From: JADLEX01 sp964586775
GTDB lineage: Bacteria > Lernaellota > Lernaellaia > JACKCT01
Assembly (NCBI GenBank): GCA_964586775.1
Contig: CAZPJD010000198.1
Location: forward strand, 1-13,767
DNA: 13,767 bases
Direction: 5' to 3'
Each line of letters begins with the position of its first letter. Position 1 is the stretch's first letter. The notes below the pieces were generated by a model. It did no database searches. It saw only the letters and a program-made list of their open reading frames with translations, and was not told where the DNA came from. Positions 7,886-13,767 of this stretch are shown here, in pieces. Made by a program: the position numbers and the translations under genes.

Positions 7886-8535
7886 CGCTGCCCCCGTTCG
7901 GCCCCGCGGCCGTCGCGTGAGAATCGGTTCTCGAGACCCGAGCGGAACAACCGCTCGAACTGCGTGAGGAGTTGACGTTTCGTCTTCGCGTCGATGACCG
8001 GTCCATCGATCCCAAAACCGCGCGCATCGGTCGTGAGGTGAATCAGCGACCCCGTCAAGAATCGCGCCATCGTGTCGGGATCGCCCTTTCGGAATTCGCC
8101 ATTCGACATGCCGCCCGCGACGATGTCGCGCAGGAGTGTGTGCAGCGCGCTCATGTGCCCCTCCACGAGTGGCGGCCGGCATTCGCCGGACGCGACGACG
8201 CCGTGCAGCACGATGCGGTGAACGTGACCGACGGCGACGACGTGTTCGATAAACCGCTCCGCCACCCGCGCCAGGCGATTCCACGCACCCGCGCGCGACG
8301 AGAGGTCGGCCTCGATCTCGTGAAACAGGCCGGCGAACAGGCTCTCGAAAAGAGCATCCCGAAGAGCCGCCTTGTCGCCGAAGTGATAATAGATCAACGC
8401 CAGATTGACGCCGGCTTCGTCGGCGATATCGCGCACCGAAATTTTCTCGAAGCATCGCCCGGCGTGGAGATGTCGCGCAGCGAGGAGAATTTTCCGCCGC
8501 GTGTCCGCGCCGTGCGCTTCCGTGCCCGCGCCCAT
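7882..8535 (-). CDS. TetR-family transcriptional repressor
   Basis: A 217-residue TetR-type regulator. The helix-turn-helix covers about residues 33-52 (SVRDIADEAGVNLALIYYHF), followed by the usual GDKAALRDALFESLF helix; the remaining all-helical domain is the ligand-binding and dimer part. The ATG at 8535 is preferred over the in-frame GTG at 8556 because AGGGG lies about 5 bases before it; the GTG start would add seven residues and almost touch the operator. Its stop overlaps the start of twitch-rSAM B, so the two are one transcript. A promoter and dyad lie directly upstream, consistent with self-repression. TetR proteins beside lipid genes often sense acyl chains, but the ligand here cannot be read from sequence. 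It may also control the divergent operon starting at 8873. Confidence 0.93.
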   Translation of the reverse strand: MGAGTEAHGADTRRKILLAARHLHAGRCFEKISVRDIADEAGVNLALIYYHFGDKAALRDALFESLFAGLFHEIEADLSSRAGAWNRLARVAERFIEHVVAVGHVHRIVLHGVVASGECRPPLVEGHMSALHTLLRDIVAGGMSNGEFRKGDPDTMARFLTGSLIHLTTDARGFGIDGPVIDAKTKRQLLTQFERLFRSGLENRFSRDGRGAERGQR

Positions 8536-8559
8536 CCCGCACCCCTGGGAATTCACCGA

Positions 8560-8579
8560 TTAAACGAACGTTCAATCAA
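8560..8579. promoter_or_regulatory. Candidate TetR operator
   Basis: A 20-base imperfect palindrome with a perfect GAACGTTC core (8566-8573) and 7 of 10 symmetric pairs overall. It lies 25-44 bases upstream of the preferred TetR start and just downstream of the candidate -10 hexamer, where a bound dimer would block transcription. GAACGTTC-like cores are common in TetR-family operators. Inferred from symmetry and position only. Confidence 0.6.
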
Positions 8580-8580
8580 G

Positions 8581-8609
8581 CGGATAATTCAATTCGATGT
8601 CGATGTCAA
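8581..8609 (-). promoter_or_regulatory. Putative sigma70-like promoter of the TetR-twitch-rSAM unit
   Basis: On the minus strand a perfect -35 hexamer TTGACA (8609-8604) is followed after 17 bases by TATCCG (8586-8581), a weak -10 with three of six matches. Initiation would fall about 7 bases further on, inside the TetR dyad at 8560-8579. The perfect -35, correct spacing and operator position support it despite the poor -10. Confidence 0.5.
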
Positions 8610-8709
8610 GAAATATTGCTCCTGGGTGTGCATTGGGTTCGCGGCCGGCCGAGTCTGGCGAAGGCGCCTTTGCGTGAATTGCATTACCGAGTGCCGTGGT
8701 GGGCTCGCG

Positions 8710-8734
8710 GAATTGTCCGTGACGCTCACAATTC
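8710..8734. promoter_or_regulatory. Lac-operator-like inverted repeat upstream of the right-hand operon
   Basis: GAATTGT (8710-8716) and ACAATTC (8728-8734) form perfect 7-base arms around an 11-base centre. The right half GCTCACAATT matches the half-site of the symmetric lac operator. It lies just upstream of the candidate -35 at 8748. A LacI/GntR-like or other dimeric regulator could bind here; no such gene is in the window. Confidence 0.35.
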
Positions 8735-8735
8735 G

Positions 8736-8757
8736 GCCCGGTCGCGCTTGACCGGGC
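8736..8757. promoter_or_regulatory. Perfect 8-base inverted repeat overlapping the -35 of the right-hand operon
   Basis: GCCCGGTC (8736-8743) and GACCGGGC (8750-8757) are exact reverse complements around a 6-base loop. The right arm overlaps the candidate -35 TTGACC. No T run follows on either strand, so an operator is more likely than a terminator. It is separate from, and adjacent to, the dyads on both sides. Confidence 0.4.
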
Positions 8758-8778
8758 GAAGCGTTCGCCGAATATGAT
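8748..8778 (+). promoter_or_regulatory. Putative promoter of the right-hand rSAM operon with a 19-base spacer dyad
   Basis: TTGACC (8748-8753, five of six) and TATGAT (8773-8778, five of six) are separated by 19 bases. Inside the spacer lies a perfect dyad GGCGAA-GCG-TTCGCC (8755-8769). A 19-base spacer carrying a dyad is the layout of MerR-type activated promoters, where the regulator corrects the spacing. No MerR gene is in the window. Initiation near 8785 would give a leader of about 88 bases. Confidence 0.45.
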
Positions 8779-8786
8779 GTGAATCA

Positions 8787-8829
8787 GTCCGCTTGATCGC
8801 TTTGTTGTGAGGCGGACAGCGCTATCCGC
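8787..8829 (+). promoter_or_regulatory. Leader with alternative hairpins before Tes-like B
   Basis: GCGGAC (8812-8817) can pair either with the upstream GTCCGC (8787-8792, 19-base loop) or, as part of an 18-base near-palindrome (8812-8829, eight of nine symmetric pairs), with the downstream TCCGC. The two pairings exclude each other. This could be an attenuator-like switch or a DNA operator. No leader peptide of useful length and no known riboswitch was recognised. Confidence 0.3.
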
Positions 8830-8872
8830 GATCTTCCCCCGGTGAAAGTCGCGGCGCGTAGGTGGGTCGGGA

Positions 8873-10201
8873 GTGAGCTTGTCGTCATACCGTCGTGAAA
8901 CGCGTACCCTTTGTCCTTCGTGCCGGTCCCTGGCTCCCGCGGTCATCCGCGACGACGGCGAGGGCCTCGCGATGGACGTCGCGTGCCCGCATTGCGGCGA
9001 CGCACGTCGCCCCTTCGCGAAGGACGGCGGCTTTCTGAGAGCCGTCGAACCCTTCGTCGACCGAAGCAACGAGCGCACGCAGCCCGACGATTTTCGCGGT
9101 ACCTGCGATTTCATTCATGTCGCCCGCGATCTCTATATCGACGTGACGGAACGGTGCAATTTCGACTGTCCGATCTGCTACACCAACGCCAACGCGAATC
9201 CCGGGCCGGATCTGACGCTTGAAGAGATCTACGCGGGGGTGGACGCCCTGCCGCCGGGGATCGTCGTCTCGCTGCTGGGTGGCGAACCGACGCTGCGCAA
9301 GGATCTGGCGGCGATCGTGCGGCACATCGTGGACCGCGGACACCTCGTCAAGCTTATCACCAACGGCACACGGCTCACCGACGAAAGGATCGAAGAGTTG
9401 CGCGATGCCGGCCTTCGTTGGGTGGTGCTTCAGTTCGACGGTTTTTCGGACGAGATCTACCTGAAAACGCGAGGCCGTCGTCTTGTCGAGGAGCGCTTCG
9501 CGGTCATCGAGCGATTGTCGAAAAAGGACATGATCATCGTCCTCGCGTCGATGATCGTCCCCGGCGTCAATGACGATCAGGTCGGGCGTATCCTGCACTT
9601 CGCGCTGTGCCACCCGAGCATCGTGCAGATCGGATTTCTGCCGGCGTCAAATATCGGTCGCAACGGCATCGACGATCTGGAGATGGGCGGTTTCATGCGC
9701 CTGCTGGCGGAACAGACCGGAGGTCGAATCACGGCGGATGATTTCGTTCGCGCCTCACGCCAGGGCGACCGCTACACGCGACTGACCGGAAATCTGGCGT
9801 ACAAGGCGCGCACATGCGTGCAGGGTTTGTTCTTGTATCACGACGGATATCGTTCGCGGGACACGGCGAAGAGCGCGAACGGCGTCGCGCACCCCGCCGA
9901 GCTGCACGATGGAAAAACGCTCGTGCCGATCGATCGCGCGCTCCTGTCCGCGACCGCCGTCCGGCAGCCCACGCGGGTGGCGGGCGCGCTGGCGCACATT
10001 GCACGCTGGAACCGCGAGCCACGCCATCCGCACCTGTTCGGCGTCGTGATCGAAAAATTCCGCGATCGCAACGCGCTCGATTTCGACGACGCGAAAAACT
10101 GCACGAAGGTGTATCTCACCCGGGACGGGCTCATCCCCAACTGCCTTTACAACATCCAGGTTCGACCCGAACGGCGCGCCCATGACCACGCAGCCCCTTG
10201 A
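8873..10201 (+). CDS. Tes-like radical SAM enzyme B, first gene of the right-hand operon
   Basis: A 442-residue protein with a GTG start. An in-frame stop at 8843-8845 with no other start codon after it makes 8873 the first possible start, and AGGTGG (8860-8865) sits 7 bases ahead. The N-terminal knuckles are Cys 14, 17, 38 and 41 (CX2C twice). The rSAM motif is Cys 95, 99 and 102 in ERCNFDCPICY. GGEPTLRKDL, KLITNGTRL, LQFDGF and PGVNDDQ follow, the last three shared with copies A and C. A conserved Cys (ARTCVQG) and the C-terminal CX8GX4C (KNC...DGLIPNC, then LYN) are likely auxiliary-cluster ligands. Between these it carries roughly 20 more residues than copies A and C. The role is predicted as Tes-like radical chemistry on lipid chains, by family resemblance only. 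The last 20 bases overlap the next gene, indicating coupled translation. Confidence 0.87.
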   Translation: MSLSSYRRETRTLCPSCRSLAPAVIRDDGEGLAMDVACPHCGDARRPFAKDGGFLRAVEPFVDRSNERTQPDDFRGTCDFIHVARDLYIDVTERCNFDCPICYTNANANPGPDLTLEEIYAGVDALPPGIVVSLLGGEPTLRKDLAAIVRHIVDRGHLVKLITNGTRLTDERIEELRDAGLRWVVLQFDGFSDEIYLKTRGRRLVEERFAVIERLSKKDMIIVLASMIVPGVNDDQVGRILHFALCHPSIVQIGFLPASNIGRNGIDDLEMGGFMRLLAEQTGGRITADDFVRASRQGDRYTRLTGNLAYKARTCVQGLFLYHDGYRSRDTAKSANGVAHPAELHDGKTLVPIDRALLSATAVRQPTRVAGALAHIARWNREPRHPHLFGVVIEKFRDRNALDFDDAKNCTKVYLTRDGLIPNCLYNIQVRPERRAHDHAAP

Positions 10202-11471
10202 GGATCTTTACAAGACGACCGAGAGCCTTTGCCCCGAGTGCGGCGAGCGTCTGCCCGCGGCCGTGGTGCGTCGCGGGCGCGAGTTGCACATCCGTGTGGA
10301 ATGCGAGCGCCACGGGGCGACGGAGACGCTGTTCAAGAAGGATATCGGATTCTACGCGGAGGTGTCGGCGATCGCGAACGAGACGCCGGACGTCGCGAAG
10401 TCCGTGACCCCGCAGTGCACGGTCGATCTCGCCATGGCCAAGATCATCGCGATCGACTTGACGCAGGACTGCAATCTGGCGTGCCCGGTGTGTTTCGCCG
10501 ACGCCAACGCCGAGGCGGTCCCCGCCCTTTCCACCGAGTTCATCCTCGACCGCCTTGCGCAAATGCCGGCGAAGAAGCTGGAGATCACACTGCTTGGCGG
10601 AGAGCCGACACTGCGCGAGGATCTTCCCGAGATGACGCGGAAGATCGTGGACATGGGCTTCAAGCTCAAGCTCATCACCAACGGCCTGCGTCTCGAGAAT
10701 CTGGAATATGCGAACTCGCTTCGCGATGCCGGGCTGGAGTGGCTGATTCTGCAGTTCGACGGATTCCGACCGGAAATCTATCGCACCCTGCGCGGGCGCG
10801 ACCTGCTGGAACGCAAGCTGCGCATCGTGGAGTCGGTCGGCGAACTCGGATTCAAGACGTGCCTGGCGATGATGGTCGTGGCGGGCGTCAACGACGATCA
10901 GATCGGCGAGATGATCCGATACGGGTTTCGGCAAAAAGGCGTCAAACACATCGCGCTGCTGCCCGCGTCGTCGCTGGGGCGCGACATCATGGGGCTCGGT
11001 GCGTCGCATCTGCACGCCGAGGATCTGATGGACCTCATCGAGGGACAGACGGACGGGCGTGTGACGCGCGACGACTTCCTGACCACGATGCGCATGATGA
11101 AGCGTGTTCACGACGTCACCGGCCACATCGATTTCAAACAGCGTTCGTGCTTTTTCCCGATGCCGTTGGTGGGCGACGAGGGCGACTTCGTCCCCGCGTC
11201 GCGGCTGGTGAAGCCGGGCGGAATCTCGCGGCACGTGCGTTATTGGGGCAAGGCGTCGTTCATCGCGCGCAACCTGTTTTCGATCGACACGTCCGAGATG
11301 CCCGACCACTTTCTCTACCTGTCCATCGAAAAACTCTACGGCGCGCGCGGCATCGACCTGCAGGACGCGGGACAGTGCAACACGCTTTATCTGACGCGCG
11401 AGGGTCTGACGCCGAGTTGCATCTACAATGCCATGTACCGGGGGTCGTCACCGTCATGCGGATCTTACTGA
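10182..11471 (+). CDS. Tes-like radical SAM enzyme C
   Basis: A 429-residue paralogue of copies A and B. Its N-terminal metal site reads CPEC and CERH (Cys 17, 20, 41 and His 44), so the fourth position is His rather than the Cys of the other two copies. Cys 97, 101 and 104 (QDCNLACPVCF) hold the SAM cluster. LLGGEPTLREDLPEM, KLITNGLRL, LQFDGF and AGVNDDQ are as in the paralogues. C-terminal ligands are RSCFFP and the CX8GX4C of GQC...EGLTPSC, followed by IYNAMYR. The section after RSC (FVPASRLVKPGG) lines up better with copy A (YTPVTRLMDPVG) than with copy B. The ATG lies inside the end of copy B with no strong ribosome site, so coupled translation and a fixed B:C ratio, perhaps a heteromer, are plausible. 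The gene overlaps the next by 16 bases. Confidence 0.88.
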   Translation: MTTQPLEDLYKTTESLCPECGERLPAAVVRRGRELHIRVECERHGATETLFKKDIGFYAEVSAIANETPDVAKSVTPQCTVDLAMAKIIAIDLTQDCNLACPVCFADANAEAVPALSTEFILDRLAQMPAKKLEITLLGGEPTLREDLPEMTRKIVDMGFKLKLITNGLRLENLEYANSLRDAGLEWLILQFDGFRPEIYRTLRGRDLLERKLRIVESVGELGFKTCLAMMVVAGVNDDQIGEMIRYGFRQKGVKHIALLPASSLGRDIMGLGASHLHAEDLMDLIEGQTDGRVTRDDFLTTMRMMKRVHDVTGHIDFKQRSCFFPMPLVGDEGDFVPASRLVKPGGISRHVRYWGKASFIARNLFSIDTSEMPDHFLYLSIEKLYGARGIDLQDAGQCNTLYLTREGLTPSCIYNAMYRGSSPSCGSY

Positions 11472-12859
11472 TCGGAGCGCCCGCGTTCCTGCGTGTCTAT
11501 CTCCCTCCGCTGGGGCTCGGATATCTTGCGTCTGTCGCCCGCGCTCGCGGCCACGAAGTCGAAATCCTCGCGCTCACAAACCGCCCCACGCCGTCGCTGG
11601 GCGGCATCGAGCGCGCGGTGCGGGACTTCGCCCCCGACGTGATCGGCCACACCGCGCTCTCGCCCTCTTTCAATTCGAGCATCCGCATCATGCGCGCGTT
11701 GCGCACGGTCGCGCCGAACGCCCTGCAGGTGCTGGGCGGTCCTCACCCGACCGCGCTTCCCGAGCACACGCTGCAATCGACGGGCGCCGATCACGTCATC
11801 ATCGGCGAGGGCGAGATCACGTGGAACGAATTTCTGGCCGCGATCGAAACCGGCGGGGACACGCGCGGCATCGCGGGGCTTGCGACGCGGATCGGCGACG
11901 AAATCCACATCGGCCCCCGGCGCGATTTCGAACCGGATGTCAACGTGTTCCCCGAACCGGCATGGGACCTTCTGAGGCCGGAGTCGTATCCGCAGGCGCC
12001 GCCGCAGGGTTTGCAGCTCCGCACCCCGGCCACGCAGTTTCTCACGTCGCGCGGCTGCCCGTGTTCGTGCTCATACTGCGCCGCGAACCGCACCATGAGC
12101 CGAACGTTCCGCCCCCGCGACACGGAACTCGTCGCGAACGAAATCGAGCGGTTGCAGCGCGACCACGGCATCCGCGAGCTGATGCTCCTCGACCTCAACT
12201 TCACGTTCGAGCGCAAACACGCCCGCGCATTTTGCGAAACACTGCTGCGTCGCGGCATCGACATCGCGTGGAAGCCTTTGGCGGGCTTTCGTATCGACGA
12301 GATCGACGAGCCGATTCTGACGCTGTTGCGCCGCGCGGGGTGCTATCAGCTCATCTTCGGCATCGAGTCGTTCCATCCCGAAACGCTCAAGACGATCCGC
12401 AAGGATCTGGACGCCGGCGTGATTCACGAAAAAATCCGTCTCGCCAAGCGCCTCGGGTTTTTCACGGCGAGTTTTTTTATCATCGGATCGCCGGGCGAGA
12501 CCGAGGAGCGCGTGAATTTCACGATTCGCGAGGCGTCGAAGAGCCCGCTCGACTTCGGCGCGTTCTTTTGCTGGACGCCCATGCCGGGCGCGGCGGATTG
12601 GGTGCATCTGAAGAGCCGAATCGAGCCGTGCGACTTTCGGTGGGAGAGCCTCAACTACGATGCCGCGATCTACTCCGACACCATCCCGCACGCGACGCTG
12701 TCGAAGCTCATTCGCAAGGCGCACATGCGCTTTTACATGAAGCCGAGGCGCTGGCCCAAGCTGATGCGGCTGATCCGACCGCGATCGTTCCGGTATTTCG
12801 CCGAATTCGCGATGGACTACATTCGCGGGACGCGCGGTCAGCCGCGCCTAGCGGACTAG
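11456..12859 (+). CDS. B12-binding radical SAM protein, sub-type I (complete)
   Basis: A 467-residue protein. The frame is open far upstream, but that part is the shadow of Tes-like C; the ATG at 11456 begins MRILLIGAPAF, a normal first strand of a cobalamin-binding Rossmann domain. VLGGPHPTALPEH and HVIIGEGEITW complete the domain (about residues 1-140). The cluster motif is Cys 201, 205 and 208 in SRGCPCSCSYC, with one additional Cys at 203. LDLNFTFE, FGIESFHPE and SFFIIGSPGET are barrel strands. The tail has HMRFYMKPRRW, matching the truncated protein at the left edge. A GGGGG run about 11 bases upstream may serve as ribosome site; coupling through the 16-base overlap is likely. A radical methylase, cyclase or mutase on a lipid chain or ring is expected by analogy to HpnP/HpnR/GrsA; the substrate is not known. 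Confidence 0.9.
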   Translation: MRILLIGAPAFLRVYLPPLGLGYLASVARARGHEVEILALTNRPTPSLGGIERAVRDFAPDVIGHTALSPSFNSSIRIMRALRTVAPNALQVLGGPHPTALPEHTLQSTGADHVIIGEGEITWNEFLAAIETGGDTRGIAGLATRIGDEIHIGPRRDFEPDVNVFPEPAWDLLRPESYPQAPPQGLQLRTPATQFLTSRGCPCSCSYCAANRTMSRTFRPRDTELVANEIERLQRDHGIRELMLLDLNFTFERKHARAFCETLLRRGIDIAWKPLAGFRIDEIDEPILTLLRRAGCYQLIFGIESFHPETLKTIRKDLDAGVIHEKIRLAKRLGFFTASFFIIGSPGETEERVNFTIREASKSPLDFGAFFCWTPMPGAADWVHLKSRIEPCDFRWESLNYDAAIYSDTIPHATLSKLIRKAHMRFYMKPRRWPKLMRLIRPRSFRYFAEFAMDYIRGTRGQPRLAD

Positions 12860-12866
12860 ACGACCC

Positions 12867-13767
12867 ATGCGCGTCGCGTTCTGCTACCCGGGTTTCGAGT
12901 CGCTGTCGATCGAGATGTTGTCGACGGCGCTCAAACAGCACGCCCATGACGTGCGCCTGTTTTACGACCCCCAGCTCTTCGACGACTTCTTCATCCGCAA
13001 CCGCCGCCTTGCCCGGGCGTTCGAGATGCGCGACGACCTCGTCGATCGCGTCGTCGCGTGGCATCCCGATGTCGTCGGCTTGTCGGTGGTCACGCACAAC
13101 TACCGCTGGGCGCTCGACATCGCGCGACGGATCAAACGGCGCATCGACGTTCCGATCGTGATGGGCGGCGTTCATGCGACGCTGCTGCCGGAAAAGACGC
13201 TCGAAAACGACGCCATTGACTATGTGGTTCGCGGCGAGGGCGAATTCGCGCTGCTCGAACTGCTCGAGTCGTTCGACGGGCGTCGCGACGCGTCGTCGAT
13301 CCGCAACCTGTGCTTTCGCGACGGGCCGCGCATCGTCCGCAATCCGCTGCGTCCGCTGTTCGAGGGGCTCGACACACTGGGCCCGCCGGACAAGAGCCTG
13401 TACGACGACGTGAGCCCGCACTTTCGCATCGGCTATCAGACCATTACCGGGCGGGGTTGCCCCTACCGCTGCTCATACTGCTTCAACAACTACTACAAGA
13501 AGCAGTACGAGCGCGGCGGTTCGTTCGTGTTCCGTCGTCGCCCCGAGGACGTGCTGGCGGAGCTCGAGGACGCGAAGGGGCGTGGACGGCTTCGTTTCGT
13601 CATGTTTGTCGACGAAAATTTTTATTGCGACGCCGACTGGACCGACACGTTTCTGGCCGGCTATCGCGAGCGCATCCGCGTTCCGTTCTGGTGCCTCGCG
13701 CATCCCGGAACGGTGAACGACGACGTGGTGCGCCAGTTGGCGGCATCGGGGTGCGTCGAGGCGCAGA
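12867..13767 (+). CDS. B12-binding radical SAM protein, sub-type II (3' end missing)
   Basis: The reading frame starts at an ATG 7 bases after the previous stop and remains open to the right edge, giving 300 residues of a protein that in its relative at 5330-6826 has 498. The first ~150 residues are the cobalamin-binding domain (DVPIVMGGVHAT, YVVRGEGEFALLELL). The cluster motif is Cys 198, 202 and 205 in GRGCPYRCSYCF. FVDENFY and PFWCLAHPGT follow and correspond to FNDEDLS and PFWCYSHPAT in the relative. QLFDDFF, NRRLAR, NYRWAL and PPDKSLYDD also line up with that protein, so these are clear paralogues. As the fourth gene of a tightly spaced operon it probably acts in the same pathway as the two Tes-like enzymes. 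The operon may continue beyond the window. Confidence 0.9.
   Translation, partial: MRVAFCYPGFESLSIEMLSTALKQHAHDVRLFYDPQLFDDFFIRNRRLARAFEMRDDLVDRVVAWHPDVVGLSVVTHNYRWALDIARRIKRRIDVPIVMGGVHATLLPEKTLENDAIDYVVRGEGEFALLELLESFDGRRDASSIRNLCFRDGPRIVRNPLRPLFEGLDTLGPPDKSLYDDVSPHFRIGYQTITGRGCPYRCSYCFNNYYKKQYERGGSFVFRRRPEDVLAELEDAKGRGRLRFVMFVDENFYCDADWTDTFLAGYRERIRVPFWCLAHPGTVNDDVVRQLAASGCVEAQ

Noticed and set aside
7886..8575. 230-codon upstream extension of twitch-rSAM B
   Set aside because: It is the shadow of the TetR gene; the paralogue and the ribosome site both place the start at 7885.
8536..8872. Cobalamin riboswitch or small gene in the largest intergenic region
   Set aside because: B12-rSAM genes made a riboswitch attractive, but no recognisable B12-box-like core was seen, and no credible small gene; only promoters, dyads and hairpins are supported there.
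10229..11455. Long upstream extension of the B12-rSAM I reading frame
   Set aside because: It covers the Tes-like C gene in another frame and has low-complexity Arg/Gly/Ala-rich translation; homology to B12-binding proteins starts at 11456.
2..13767. RiPP (modified peptide) cluster
   Set aside because: Twitch/SPASM enzymes suggested it, but no short precursor frame, leader-binding domain, protease or exporter was seen in the gaps.
2..13767. CRISPR array, tRNA, rRNA or insertion sequence
   Set aside because: No regularly spaced repeats, RNA gene signatures or transposase reading frames were found.

Overview
The window reads as a chromosomal segment of a GC-rich bacterium. A TetR-family repressor, Shine-Dalgarno-type ribosome sites, sigma70-like promoters and overlapping operon genes are bacterial rather than archaeal. 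The phylum cannot be fixed from sequence alone. A GC-rich deltaproteobacterial-type or related environmental lineage would fit, but that is a guess.

The striking fact is gene content. Eleven protein genes are visible and nine are radical SAM (rSAM) enzymes of three kinds: (i) four cobalamin-binding rSAM proteins of the BchE/HpnP/HpnR-like class, in two sub-types; (ii) three rSAM proteins with an N-terminal zinc-ribbon/rubredoxin-like knuckle pair and a C-terminal Cys motif, resembling the tetraether lipid synthase (Tes, MJ0619-like) family; (iii) two compact rSAM proteins with a reduced SPASM ('twitch') C-terminus. The other two genes are a TetR regulator and a five-helix membrane protein with a beta-propeller-like domain.

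Layout, left to right: a B12-rSAM of sub-type I cut by the left edge (+, to 997); convergent to it, a two-gene minus-strand unit transcribed as Tes-like A (3933-2632), then the membrane/propeller protein (2575-1025); a divergent intergenic region; twitch-rSAM A (+, 4124-5200) and B12-rSAM sub-type II (+, 5330-6826); convergent to these, a minus-strand unit of TetR (8535-7882) translationally coupled to twitch-rSAM B (7885-6857); a control region of over 300 bases rich in dyads; and a tightly packed plus-strand operon of Tes-like B (8873-10201), Tes-like C (10182-11471), B12-rSAM I (11456-12859) and B12-rSAM II (12867 to the right edge).

The two halves hold the same four-part set (B12-I, B12-II, Tes-like, twitch) with order and strand rearranged, so the locus looks like two paralogous modules side by side. 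The working hypothesis is modification of unactivated carbon in membrane lipids: C-C coupling of alkyl chains by Tes-like enzymes, with methylation, cyclisation or rearrangement by B12-rSAM enzymes, under a lipid-type TetR switch. No RiPP precursor gene, glycosyltransferase or transporter is seen. The substrate assignment is inference; the enzyme families are well supported.
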